Assembly: GCF_025290835.2 (NCBI RefSeq)
Contig: NZ_JAOCQD020000002.1
Coordinates: forward strand, 2,187,153-2,251,152
Source of the DNA: Aquabacterium sp. OR-4
GTDB lineage: Bacteria > Pseudomonadota > Gammaproteobacteria > Burkholderiales > Burkholderiaceae_C
Reading direction: 5' to 3'
Length of the DNA stretch: 64,000 nucleotides
Part shown: in pieces, positions 49,371 through 58,395 of the stretch
Layout: each line of letters begins with the position of its first letter
Position numbering within the stretch: the first letter of the stretch is position 1
Notes under the pieces: generated by a model
Told to the model about the DNA's origin: nothing
The model's input: only the letters and a program-made list of their open reading frames with translations
The model's database searches: none
Program-made: the position numbers and the translations under genes

Positions 49371-49979
49371 CTATCCAGGGCGCTTGAATGCCTGGCGCGC
49401 GGCATCCGCCCGCGCGCGGGTGACGCAGCCCTCGGCATGGTCGTTCACCAGGCCCATGGCCTGCATGAAGGCATAGACCGTGGTCGGGCCCACAAAGGCC
49501 CAGCCGCGCTGCTTCAGCGCCTTGCTCAGCGCCACCGATTCAGGTGACGTGGCCGCGCCCACATCGGGCGAGGGCCGCTCGGCCGGCGGCCGGTGGCGCC
49601 ACACGAAGGCCGCCAGCGAGCCCTCCTGCGCCACCAGTTCCAGCGCGCGCTGCGCGTTATTGATCACCGCCGCTATCTTGCCGCGGTGCCGCACGATGCC
49701 GGCATCGGCCAGCAGGCGCGCCACATCGCCCTCATCGAAGCGCGCCACGCGGGCCATCTCGAAGTTGGCAAAGGCCGCACGGAAGTTCTCGCGCTTGTCG
49801 AGGATGGTGCGCCAGCTCAGGCCCGACTGAAACGCCTCCAGGCTCAGCTTCTCGAACAACCGCCGGTCATCGGCCACCGGAAAGCCCCATTCGCTGTCGT
49901 GATAGGCCAGGTACTCGGGCGTGGCCAGGCACCAGCGGCAACGCGGCTGGCCGTCGGGGGCGGGCAAGGCGGAGGTCAT
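49371..49979 (-). CDS. tag: DNA-3-methyladenine glycosylase I
   Basis: 202-aa Tag-family base-excision repair enzyme removing 3-methyladenine. Conserved features: RCRWC (zinc Cys), YLAYHDSEWGFPVADDRRLFE, LEAFQSGLSWRTILDKRENFR, and AFVGPTTVYAFMQAMGLVNDHAEGC with the C-terminal zinc ligands. The start at 49979 fits the family N-terminus. Confidence 0.95.
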   Translation of the reverse strand: MTSALPAPDGQPRCRWCLATPEYLAYHDSEWGFPVADDRRLFEKLSLEAFQSGLSWRTILDKRENFRAAFANFEMARVARFDEGDVARLLADAGIVRHRGKIAAVINNAQRALELVAQEGSLAAFVWRHRPPAERPSPDVGAATSPESVALSKALKQRGWAFVGPTTVYAFMQAMGLVNDHAEGCVTRARADAARQAFKRPG

Positions 49980-50109
49980 CGCCGGATTGTCGTGCCGGCC
50001 CGTGGGCCCGGCACCTGAAAGCTTCTGCACAGCCGGGTGAACACGCTGGCGATGGTGCGGCGGGCGGGCAGGCCCTAGCGTCGTGCCTGTCTTGTCTGGT
50101 GGAGCCCGC

Positions 50110-50787
50110 ATGCCGGCCGTTGAACTGATCAGCAACCTCCTGTGCCCCTACTCGCAACGCATCGCCATCCAGTTGATGGCCAAGGGCCTGGCCTTCGAAC
50201 GCGTGTTCATCGACCTGGCGGCCAAGCCCGACTGGTTTGTGGCAGCCGCGCCGCTGGGCAAGGTGCCGCTGCTGCGCGTGGCGGGGCACAGCCTGTTCGA
50301 AACCTCGGTGATCTGCGACTACGTGGAGGACCAATGGCCCGAGCAGCCGATGCTGGCCGCGGCACCACTGGCCCGCGCCCGGCAACGGGCCTGGACGGCC
50401 GTGGCCTCGGCCATGCTGGCGGACGTGTTCGCGTTCTACAGCGCGCCCGACGCGGCAGGGTTCGACCGCGCCGGCCGCGAACTGGCCGCGCGCTTCAATG
50501 CGCTGGAGCGGCAACTGGCGCTGGGCCGCGGGCCGTTCTTCGATGACGCCGGCTTCGGCCTGGTGGATGCGGCCTTCGCACCGGTGTTCACCCTGTTCGA
50601 CAGCTTTGACCGCATTGCCGATTTCGGCGTGATGAACCACTTGCCGCGGGTGGCGGACTACCGCGCAGCCCTGGCCGGCCAGGCCAGCGTGCAGCAGGCC
50701 GCGCTGCCGGCCTATGGCCATTGTTTCGAGCACTACCTGGCCAGCCGTTCGTCGCACCTGGCCCGGCGGATGGCGGCCGTGCGCTGA
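50110..50787 (+). CDS. Glutathione S-transferase family protein
   Basis: 225-aa GST with thioredoxin-fold N-terminus (LISNLLCPYSQR, Cys/Ser active-site region; GKVPLLRV cis-Pro; ETSVICDYVED) and an all-helical C-terminus. The CPYSQ motif resembles omega- or beta-like GSTs that may work as thiol reductases. Divergent from tag; convergent with the LysR gene. Confidence 0.9.
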   Translation: MPAVELISNLLCPYSQRIAIQLMAKGLAFERVFIDLAAKPDWFVAAAPLGKVPLLRVAGHSLFETSVICDYVEDQWPEQPMLAAAPLARARQRAWTAVASAMLADVFAFYSAPDAAGFDRAGRELAARFNALERQLALGRGPFFDDAGFGLVDAAFAPVFTLFDSFDRIADFGVMNHLPRVADYRAALAGQASVQQAALPAYGHCFEHYLASRSSHLARRMAAVR

Positions 50788-50797
50788 GCGCAGCCCC

Positions 50798-51754
50798 TCA
50801 GGCCAGGCCTGCCAGCCGCGGCGCGGCCTGCTGCAGCTGCTCGGCCAGCGCGTCGGTGGCGCGGCGGATGCGCGGCAGGCGCGCCTGGTCTGCATGCACC
50901 AGCAGCCACAGCGGCTGTGCCAGCTCGCACAGCGGCTCGCCGACGCGCACCAGCTCCGGCAGCGCCGCGCCCACAAAGCAGGGCAGCACGCCGCAGCCGA
51001 TGCCCTGGCGCACGGCCTGGGCGGCGCCCAGCAGGGTGTTGGCGCGCAGCCGCAGCCGGTGCTCGGGCACATGCCGCGCCAACCACGCGCCCGGCCCGCT
51101 GCAGGCCAGCGCCGCATCAAAGCCGACCCACGGCAGCCCGGCCCATGCAGCGGGTGCCGCGGCCTCGGGCGCCAGCGCCCGGCTGGCGTATACCGCCATG
51201 GCCACCGTGCCCACCCGCCGGCCGCGCAAGGTGTCGGGGGGCTGATCGGTGACGCGCAAGGCGATGTCGGCAGCGCGCTGCGCCAGCGACAGCACCTGGT
51301 TCGAGACCAGCAGGTCGATCGTCAGGCCGGCATGCCGCTGGCACAGCGCGGCCAGCAGTGGCGGCAGCAGGTACTCGGCCACGGCATCGGGCGCGGTCAG
51401 CCGCACCGGCCCGTGGCTGCCGGTGTCGCGGCCGGCAATGCGCCGCTCCAGGTCGCCGATGGCCTCGCGCAGTGGCAGCGCCAATCGGCGCATTTCTTCG
51501 CCCGCATCGGTGGGCCGCAGGCGGTTGGGCGTGCGCTCGAACAGTCGTGTGCCCAGACGCCGCTCGATGGTTTGCAGGCGCCGCGACAAGGTGGGATGGC
51601 TGATGCCCAGCTGCGCCGCGGCGCCGGACAAGGTGCCAATTTCGCAGATCGCCAGCGTCAGCCGCAGGTCGTCCCATTGCAGCGCGGCGCGTGGGTCTGG
51701 CGCGGCTGGCACGGCTGGCACGGCTGGCGGTTGGCGCGATCGGGAGGCCGGCAT
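50798..51754 (-). CDS. LysR-family transcriptional regulator
   Basis: 318-aa LTTR. HTH at about residues 27-85 (WDDLRLTLAICEIGTLSGAAAQL, HPTLSRRLQTIERRLGTRLFERT), then the substrate-binding domain. A short GCACGGCTG tandem repeat encodes AVPAVPA in its first 20 residues. The start at 51754 leaves a 25-residue leader before the HTH. It is the leftward gene next to the aor locus (gap 22 bases to the 101-aa gene) and could belong to its transcript or regulate the GST. Confidence 0.9.
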   Translation of the reverse strand: MPASRSRQPPAVPAVPAAPDPRAALQWDDLRLTLAICEIGTLSGAAAQLGISHPTLSRRLQTIERRLGTRLFERTPNRLRPTDAGEEMRRLALPLREAIGDLERRIAGRDTGSHGPVRLTAPDAVAEYLLPPLLAALCQRHAGLTIDLLVSNQVLSLAQRAADIALRVTDQPPDTLRGRRVGTVAMAVYASRALAPEAAAPAAWAGLPWVGFDAALACSGPGAWLARHVPEHRLRLRANTLLGAAQAVRQGIGCGVLPCFVGAALPELVRVGEPLCELAQPLWLLVHADQARLPRIRRATDALAEQLQQAAPRLAGLA

Positions 51755-51776
51755 GGCCGGCAGTATGCCCAAGCGC

Positions 51777-52082
51777 TCAGCCACCCCCACGCTGCATGTA
51801 GAGGTCGAAGTAGCGCATGAAAGCCTGGCGTTCGGCCTCGGGCGTGGCGGCGGCAAAGCGGTAGTGGATGGCCATGCGAGGCATGCGCATCAGCGCGATC
51901 TGGCGGGGCGGCAGGGCTTGCCAGTCAATGTGCAGCGGGCCGCCGGGCAGGTCGATGCGAGCCTGGCCGGGCGCGCTCAGGTGCCAGGGGTGGTGGCGCA
52001 CGGCGCCAGGCAGCCAGCCCAGCCATTCGGCCTCGGTGCAGCCCTGCTCGCGCGTGAACTCGGCCAGGTAGTGCGCTTGCAT
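51777..52082 (-). CDS. Unknown 101-aa protein in aor locus
   Basis: No family recognised. It is basic-acidic mixed, Trp/His-rich (GWLPGAVRHHPWHL), with a C-terminal helix AFMRYFDLYMQRGGG. The position directly after the MoaD-like gene, same strand, 48 bases apart, suggests a role linked to the aldehyde oxidoreductase, perhaps in cofactor assembly (inference only). The intervening bases contain a 17-bp imperfect repeat GCTGGCGGATCAG. Confidence 0.7.
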   Translation of the reverse strand: MQAHYLAEFTREQGCTEAEWLGWLPGAVRHHPWHLSAPGQARIDLPGGPLHIDWQALPPRQIALMRMPRMAIHYRFAAATPEAERQAFMRYFDLYMQRGGG

Positions 52083-52130
52083 GCAGGGCGCTGGCGGATC
52101 AGTGGGCTGGCGGATCAGGGGGCTGGTTTG

Positions 52131-52388
52131 TCAGCCGCCGGCCACCGGCGGCCAGATGGCCAGCACGTCGCCGTCCACCAGCGCGCGCGTGGCGCGCTCC
52201 TCGGGCGGGATGTAGACGCCGTTGATCAGCACCAGGTGCACCAGCTTCATCGGCAGGCCGTAGGGCTCGATCAGCTGCGCGATGGTGCTGCCCTCCGGCA
52301 CCTGGTCGAGCGCCAGCACATTGCCCTGGCGGCGCTCGGCGGGCAGGTACTCGGACAGGCTGGCGTAGAGCTTGAAGGTGATGTTCAT
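52131..52388 (-). CDS. MoaD/ThiS-like sulfur-carrier protein
   Basis: 85-aa ubiquitin-like protein beginning MNITFKLYASLSEYLP and ending PPVAGG; the C-terminal Gly-Gly is what MoaD-type carriers use for thiocarboxylation. It is probably a dedicated sulfur carrier for the pterin dithiolene of the tungsten cofactor. MoaD-like genes accompany tungsten AOR genes in several organisms (established). It follows aorC in the operon after a hairpin. Start 52388 fits the fold. Confidence 0.9.
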   Translation of the reverse strand: MNITFKLYASLSEYLPAERRQGNVLALDQVPEGSTIAQLIEPYGLPMKLVHLVLINGVYIPPEERATRALVDGDVLAIWPPVAGG

Positions 52389-52431
52389 TGGGGCGGCAGG
52401 GCCAGCGCTCGGGGGGAGACGGTTGCAGAAG

Positions 52432-52462
52432 CCGGATCGGGCCGCGAGGCGGCCCGATCCGG
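52432..52462 (-). other. Perfect 14-bp hairpin between aorC and moaD-like gene
   Basis: CCGGATCGGGCCGC (52432-52445), loop GAG, GCGGCCCGATCCGG (52449-52462). No U-tract follows leftward, so it is more likely an mRNA-stabilising or pausing element than a terminator. Confidence 0.65.
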
Positions 52463-52464
52463 CC

Positions 52465-52504
52465 ATCACTTGGCGTGGGCGGGGATCACTTGGCGTGGGC
52501 GGGG
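52465..52504. repeat. 20-bp direct duplication at the aorC 3' end
   Basis: ATCACTTGGCGTGGGCGGGG occurs twice in tandem (52465-52484, 52485-52504). Each copy contains the TCA stop complement, so the true aorC stop (52486) is followed by a second copy of its last codons. Confidence 0.95.
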
Positions 52505-53940
52505 TCTTGCTGGGCCTGGGCGCTGGCCAGGTAGGCGGGCATCAGCTGCGTGGGGTCTTGCAGCAGGCGCTGCTTCCATTCGGGCGTCAGGCGCACCTCG
52601 CCTTCCACCAGGCCGCGCATCACGCCCACATGCTCGGTGAAGCCGATGGCGTTGCAGCCGACCAGGCGGTCGTCCTTGAACTGCAGGCTGATGTGGCGGC
52701 CGCCGCCCGAGGCCTGGCGGTCGGTGAGCTCCACGTGCTCGCCGCCGGACACGCCCTGCCAGTTGCCGAAGCTGCAGGAGATGAGGCCCAGGGTGTCGAG
52801 CACGTTGATCTGCGTGACGCCCTTCAGCTCGGCCCGCTGTTCGCCGCTGGGGCCCACCATGTTCAGCGCCGCCACGCGCGCCTGCTCGGCGGCATTGGGC
52901 TGGATGGCGCTGACGATGGTGGTGCCGCTGACCTTGTCGAAGGCCTCGGCACAGTCGCCCGCGGCGTAGATGCCGGGCACATTGGTCTGCAGATGCTCAT
53001 CGGTCAGCACGCCCACCAGGCAGCGGATGCCCGAGTGCTCGAGAAAACCGATGTTGGGCCGCACGCCGGTGGCGCTGATCACCAGATCGGCCTCGAGGCG
53101 CTGGCCGGTGGACAGGCGCACGGTCATGGGCGCGCCGGCCGCGGCCGGGCTGGCCGCGGGTGCCGGTGCGGGTACTGGTGCGGGTGCGGGCGCGGGTGCC
53201 AGGCCCACGGCCTGGGCCAGGCGGCTCAGCAGGCCGGGCTGGGGGGCAGGGGCGGGGGCGGGGGCGGCAGCCAGCGCTGCGGCCGGCTCATGGCCGGGCA
53301 GCGGCCGTTCGATGGCCTCGACCCGCGCGCCGGTGTAGACGGTGACGCCCTTGTGCTCGCACCAGTCCTTGATCATGCCGCCGGCCGTGGGGCCCATCAT
53401 GCGCGGCACCATGCGGTCGCCCATCTCCACCACGCTGAGCTTCACGCCGCGCATGGCCAGGGCTTCCATGATGATGCAGCCGATGAAGCCGGCGCCCATC
53501 TGCAGCACACGCGCGCCGGGCTGGGCCAGTGCGGCAATGGCGCGGGCGTCCTTCAGCGTCCAGCAGGTGTGCACGCCGGGGCCGTGGATGCCGGGCACCG
53601 GCGGGCTGGCCGGGCTGGAGCCGGTGGCGATCAGCAGCTTGTCGAACGACTCGCTGCTGCCGTCGCTGAGCGTCACGCGGCGCGCCGCGGTGTCCACCGC
53701 GGTGGCCTTGACGCCGCGACGCAGCGTGATGCGCAGGTCTTGGTAGTGGCGCGCACCGTGGCGCAGGTGCGTGCCGTCTTCGCCCACCTTGCCGATCAGC
53801 AGGTAGGGAATGGCCATGCGCGAGTACGGCGTCTCGGGCTCGTCGCCGATGACGACGATCTCGTCGTGCGCAGCATGCTTGCGGATGGTTTCGGCGGCAA
53901 TGATGCCGGCCGGTCCGGCGCCCAGGATCACGTGTTTCAT
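52486..53940 (-). CDS. aorC: FAD/NAD(P)-dependent oxidoreductase, AorC-type
   Basis: 484-aa pyridine-nucleotide-disulfide-type flavoprotein: FAD motif GAGPAGIIAAETIR (7-20), YSRMAIPYLL, ATGSSP, NAD motif MGAGFIGCIIME (148-159) and the second FAD motif GIYAAGDCAEA. In Aromatoleum aromaticum the tungsten AOR is a AorABC complex whose FAD subunit exchanges electrons with NAD+; this gene has the same position. Unusual: residues about 214-271 are an Ala/Pro insertion with a short helix-like island (QPGLLSRLAQAVGL) inside the NAD domain region. A terminator-like hairpin precedes the gene. Confidence 0.9.
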   Translation of the reverse strand: MKHVILGAGPAGIIAAETIRKHAAHDEIVVIGDEPETPYSRMAIPYLLIGKVGEDGTHLRHGARHYQDLRITLRRGVKATAVDTAARRVTLSDGSSESFDKLLIATGSSPASPPVPGIHGPGVHTCWTLKDARAIAALAQPGARVLQMGAGFIGCIIMEALAMRGVKLSVVEMGDRMVPRMMGPTAGGMIKDWCEHKGVTVYTGARVEAIERPLPGHEPAAALAAAPAPAPAPQPGLLSRLAQAVGLAPAPAPAPVPAPAPAASPAAAGAPMTVRLSTGQRLEADLVISATGVRPNIGFLEHSGIRCLVGVLTDEHLQTNVPGIYAAGDCAEAFDKVSGTTIVSAIQPNAAEQARVAALNMVGPSGEQRAELKGVTQINVLDTLGLISCSFGNWQGVSGGEHVELTDRQASGGGRHISLQFKDDRLVGCNAIGFTEHVGVMRGLVEGEVRLTPEWKQRLLQDPTQLMPAYLASAQAQQDPAHAK

Positions 53941-53958
53941 GGCGAATGCTCTCCAACG

Positions 53959-53987
53959 AAAAAGGGCGCGGGGCAGGCCCGCGCCCT
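53959..53987 (-). terminator. Intrinsic terminator/attenuator between aorB and aorC
   Basis: Read leftward: AGGGCGCGGG, 5-base loop, CCCGCGCCCT, ending in five T residues. The stem is a perfect 10 bp. It lies 24 bases after the aorB stop and 19 before the aorC start, inside the operon, so it probably lets part of the transcripts continue. Confidence 0.8.
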
Positions 53988-54010
53988 GTTTGTACGGCCT
54001 CAGCGATCGA

Positions 54011-55858
54011 TCAGAGACCCAGGCGCTCGCGCGTCTCGGCCTTGACCGTGCCGTCCGCGTTCCAGCCGCGTGCGGCGTAGTACTTGGGCAGCATCTCGGG
54101 CAGCTTGCTGGTCAGGCCCTTGGCCGGGCCGGTCTTGGCGGCTTCGTTGAGCAGGCGCGGCGGCAGCGTGTCGTCGGCCGCGGTAAAGCCGGCGGCGTTG
54201 TTGAACTCGCGCTCCATGTTCCAGATGCGCTCGCCGATCTTGGCCAGGTTCTCGAGCGTGAACTCGGGGCCGCAGGCGGCAGCCACCTGCGGCGCCACGT
54301 CGGCCAGGCCCCAGGCGAAGCTGGTGAAGATGCAGATGCCGGCCGAGTCGAAGGCGGCGGTGGCATCCTGGAAGGCGATCACCAGCTCGGGCTTGCCTTC
54401 GGCGGTGAGCGGGTCGGTCTTGACCGGGATGCCCAGCACCTCGGAGGCCACGGTGTAGCTGCGCAGGTGGCAGGCGCCGCGGTTGCTGGTGGCATAGGTG
54501 AGGCCCATGCCCTGGATGCCGCGCGAATCGTAGGCCGGGAACTCCTGGCCCTTGACGCTCATGCTCAGCTCGGGGTGGCCGTACTTCTTGCACAGGCGGG
54601 CCGAGCCCTGGCCGATCTCCTTGCCGAAGCCTTCGCCGCGGGCGGTCATCTCGGCCAGCTGGCACAGCGCCTGGGCGCTGCCGAACGGCGCCTCGATGCC
54701 CAGCATCTCCTTGGTGATGACGCCCATCTCGTAGAGCTCCATCACCGCACCGATGGTGGCGCCGAAGGAGATCGGGTCGAAGCCCTGCTCGTTGCACAGC
54801 AGGTTGGCGTACTGCAGCGCCTCGAGGTCGTTCACGCCGTTGGCGGCGCCGAGGGCCCAAGCCGCTTCGTACTCGAGGCCGCCCGAGGCGCCCCAGTACT
54901 GCGGCTTGTTCTGCACCGAGAAGTGGGTCTGGTCCATCTTGCTGATGCGGCCGCAGGCGATGGTGCAGCCGAAGCAGGCCTGGTTGGTGACCAGGTGCTT
55001 CTTGCCATCGGTGGCGCGCGGCGTGGCCATGGCCTCGGCCGAGATGTCCTTGGCGCCTTCGAACTGGATGTCGCGGTGGTTGCGCGTGGGCAGCGCGCCG
55101 ATCTCGTTGATGACGTTCATCAGCACCTGGGTGCCGTAGGTCGGCAGGCCCTGGCCGGTGACGGCGTTGTCGGCCAGGATCTTCTTCTTTTCGAAGGTGA
55201 CCTGCATGAACTCCTTGGGGTTGGCCACGTTGCCCACACCCTTGGTGCCGCGCGCGGCAATGGCCTTGAGGTTCTTGCTGCCCATCACGGCGCCCACGCC
55301 CGAGCGGCCGGCGGCGCGGTGCAGGTCGTTCACCACCGCCGCGTACAGCACCTGGTTCTCACCGGCCAGGCCGATGCTGGACACGCGGGTCAGCGGGTCT
55401 TGGTGCTGCTTCTTGATGATGGCCTCGGTTTCCCACACGCTCTTGCCCCACAGGTGGGCGGCGTCGCGCAGTTCGACCTTGTCGTCCTCGATGGCCAGGT
55501 ACACCGGCTTGGGGCTCGCGCCCTCGAAGATCACCATGTCCCAGCCGGCCATCTTGAGCTCGGCGCCGAAGTAGCCGCCCGAGTTGGAGCAGGCGATGGC
55601 GCCGGTGAGCGGGCCCTTGGTGACCACGGTGTAGCGGCCGCCGGTGGAGGCCATGGTGCCGGTGAGCGGGCCGGTGGCCCAGATCAGGCGGTTTTCAGGC
55701 GACAGCGGATCGACCTTGGGATCGATCTCGTTGATCAGGTACTTGCTCGCCAGCCCGCGCGAGCCGAGGTAGGCGCGCGCCCACTCCATGTTCAGCGGTT
55801 CGCTGGCCACGGTGCCGGTGGTGAGGTTGACGCGGAGGATTTTTCCAGCCCAGGACAT
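54011..55858 (-). CDS. aorB: Tungsten-containing aldehyde ferredoxin oxidoreductase, large subunit
   Basis: 615-aa AOR-family subunit carrying the tungsto-bispterin cofactor and one [4Fe-4S] cluster; it oxidises aldehydes to acids and can reduce acids at low potential. N-terminus SWAGKILRVNLTTG; AOR_N motifs RYTVVTKGPLTGAIA and SSIGLAGEN. Cluster ligands are Cys295, Cys298, Cys302 (CFGCTIAC), with Cys509 (DSAGIC) as the likely fourth. Length matches the family (about 605-620). The start at 55858 is the only ATG matching the conserved N-terminus. It follows aorA by 16 bases. Confidence 0.96.
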   Translation of the reverse strand: MSWAGKILRVNLTTGTVASEPLNMEWARAYLGSRGLASKYLINEIDPKVDPLSPENRLIWATGPLTGTMASTGGRYTVVTKGPLTGAIACSNSGGYFGAELKMAGWDMVIFEGASPKPVYLAIEDDKVELRDAAHLWGKSVWETEAIIKKQHQDPLTRVSSIGLAGENQVLYAAVVNDLHRAAGRSGVGAVMGSKNLKAIAARGTKGVGNVANPKEFMQVTFEKKKILADNAVTGQGLPTYGTQVLMNVINEIGALPTRNHRDIQFEGAKDISAEAMATPRATDGKKHLVTNQACFGCTIACGRISKMDQTHFSVQNKPQYWGASGGLEYEAAWALGAANGVNDLEALQYANLLCNEQGFDPISFGATIGAVMELYEMGVITKEMLGIEAPFGSAQALCQLAEMTARGEGFGKEIGQGSARLCKKYGHPELSMSVKGQEFPAYDSRGIQGMGLTYATSNRGACHLRSYTVASEVLGIPVKTDPLTAEGKPELVIAFQDATAAFDSAGICIFTSFAWGLADVAPQVAAACGPEFTLENLAKIGERIWNMEREFNNAAGFTAADDTLPPRLLNEAAKTGPAKGLTSKLPEMLPKYYAARGWNADGTVKAETRERLGL

Positions 55859-55874
55859 GTCGGTTCTCCTTCGC

Positions 55875-56348
55875 TCAGGCCGTGGTCTGGTTGCCGAGCT
55901 TTTCAGCCCAGGCTTGCATCTTGTTGATGCCGGTCCAGTTGGCGTCGATGTAGGTGATGGCGCCGGTGGGGCAGGCCGTGGCGCAGGCGGGGTCACCGCC
56001 GCACAGGTCGCACTTCTGCACTTTGCCGGTTTCCTGCACGTAGTTCACGGTGCCGAACGGGCAGCTGATGGTGCAGACCTTGCAGCCCACGCAGGTGGTT
56101 TCGTTCACCACCTTGGCGCCGGTGGCCTTGTCGACCGTGATCGCCTCCACCGGGCAGGCGTGCAGGCACCAGGCCTCGTCGCACTGGGTGCAGGTGTAGG
56201 GCACCTTGCGGCCGGTGTGGTGGAAGTCGAACACCTTGATGCGCGACTTGGCCGTGGCGTAGGTGCCGTAGTTCTCGAACGAGCAGGCCATCTCGCATTG
56301 CAGACACCCGGTGCACTTGTCCGGGTTGATGTGCAGGCTCTTCTGCAT
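55875..56348 (-). CDS. aorA: AOR electron-transfer subunit, four [4Fe-4S] clusters
   Basis: 157-aa polyferredoxin-type subunit with four Cys motifs: CTGCLQCEMAC, CTQCDEAWCLHACP, CVGCKVCTISCP, CDLCGGDPACATACP (interleaved as in HycB/DmsB-like proteins). It should carry electrons between AorB and AorC. First gene of the aor transcript, starting at 56348. AGAAGAGAA just upstream acts as a ribosome-binding site. A TATGCA-N6-TGCATA palindrome lies 73-90 bases upstream. Confidence 0.94.
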   Translation of the reverse strand: MQKSLHINPDKCTGCLQCEMACSFENYGTYATAKSRIKVFDFHHTGRKVPYTCTQCDEAWCLHACPVEAITVDKATGAKVVNETTCVGCKVCTISCPFGTVNYVQETGKVQKCDLCGGDPACATACPTGAITYIDANWTGINKMQAWAEKLGNQTTA

Positions 56349-56404
56349 GGTGTTCTCTTCTCCGCAGTGGGTCTTCGAAGGGTTGGCCGTGCAGCGTGCA
56401 AGCC

Positions 56405-56438
56405 TATGCACCGACGGGCCTATGCAATGATCTGCATA
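56405..56438 (-). promoter_or_regulatory. Palindromic operator upstream of aorA
   Basis: TATGCA-ATGATC-TGCATA at 56421-56438, preceded by a further half-site TATGCACCGA at 56405-56414. The same TATGCA-N6-TGCATA occurs upstream of tupB (58308-58325). I did not see it elsewhere in the window. The N6 spacing resembles ModE boxes (TATATA-N6-TATATA type), though the half-sites differ. Confidence 0.7.
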
Positions 56439-56630
56439 CGGGACAGCGGCGAGAACCTAGGCTTAACCCTCAAAACGTCGCGGTTTTACAAAGGCCTGTT
56501 CCAGGCTGTGACGTTTGGCCCCAGGCAGCCGGATGGCGTTGCGAACGCCTCGTATTCACCCAGCAGGCGCGGCACCAAAACCACCGCGCCGGGGCCTCAC
56601 GCGGGTGCCTCTCATTTCGGGGACACCCTC

Positions 56631-57475
<845 letters not shown>

Positions 57476-57479
<4 letters not shown>

Positions 57480-58198
57480 GCCGCACCTGCGCCGGCCAGC
57501 CCGGCCGCGGTGCCACCACGCCGGCTCAGGCCCGCCGCCAGGTTCAGCACCGCCACCACGCCCAGCAGCACCAGGCCCAGCGCCAGCGCCAGTGGCAGAT
57601 CGCCCTTGCTGGTTTCAAGCGCGATGGCGGTGGTCATCACCCGGGTCACGCCGTGGATGTTGCCGCCGACGATCATCACCGCGCCCACTTCGGCGATGGC
57701 GCGGCCAAAGGCGGTGAGCAGCACCGTGGCCACCGCGCGGCGCTCGTGCAGCAGCAGCAGCAGTGCGCTGAGCAGGCGGCCGGCGCCCATGGCCTGCAGC
57801 TCGTCGCCGCCCTCGCGCAGCGCATCGGCCACCAGCTGGCGCGACAGCGCGGCAATCAGCGGCACCACCAGGATGGTCTGCGCCAGCACCATGGCCGCCG
57901 GCGTGAACAGGATGCCCCAGCTGCCCAGCGGCCCTGAACGCGACAGCAGCAGATAGACCACCAGGCCCACCACCACCGAGGGCAGGGCCAGCAGCGTGTT
58001 CAGCACGCCCACCACCAGGCCGTGGCCCGGAAACCGCGCCACCGCCAGCCAGCCGCCCAGCAGCAGGCCCAGGCCGGCGCCCAGCGCCACCGCCGTGGCG
58101 CTGACGCGCAGCGACAAGGCCACAACCTGCCACAGCGCCGCGTCGCCCGCGGTGATCAGCGCCAGCGCCAGCTGCACGCTCTCGGCCATCGATCCCAT
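57476..58198 (-). CDS. tupB: Tungstate ABC transporter permease
   Basis: 240-aa permease with about six transmembrane helices and a TupB-type EAA-like loop (ALREGGDELQAMGAGRLLSALLLLLHERR); the family signature AIAEVGAVMIVGGNIHGVTRVMTTAIALETSKGDL is spread over about 180-215. The start at 58198 is chosen over an upstream frame to 58345 because helix 1 follows soon after; MAES at 58189 is an alternative. Order is tupB then tupC. The binding protein tupA, normally next to them, is not here. Confidence 0.88.
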
Positions 58199-58307
58199 CG
58201 ACTGTTCGCTCTTTTGCTTGATCCGGTTGCTGCGCGCCGCCGCCAGCGCCGTGGCGGCAATGACGGCGACGGGGCGCGATTTTCGTCGCCACGCCCGATG
58301 GCCGCGA

Positions 58308-58325
58308 TATGCACCGATGTGCATA
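58308..58325. promoter_or_regulatory. Palindromic operator between tupB and GST gene
   Basis: TATGCA-CCGATG-TGCATA (extended arms TATGCAC/GTGCATA). It is 110-127 bases upstream of tupB on one side and 71-88 bases upstream of the GST on the other. It shares the pattern, and the left ten bases TATGCACCGA, with the aorA upstream region. Confidence 0.7.
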
Positions 58326-58395
58326 GTCCGCCACGCAGCGCCCATCCGGCATCATGGGCCCCCTGCCTGTACCCCTGCACCGGACGGACGCCGCG

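Noticed and set aside
56349..56470. Sigma-70 promoter for aorA (TTGCAT, 15-base spacer, TAGGCT)
   Set aside because: Both boxes match poorly and the spacer is too short to claim a promoter.
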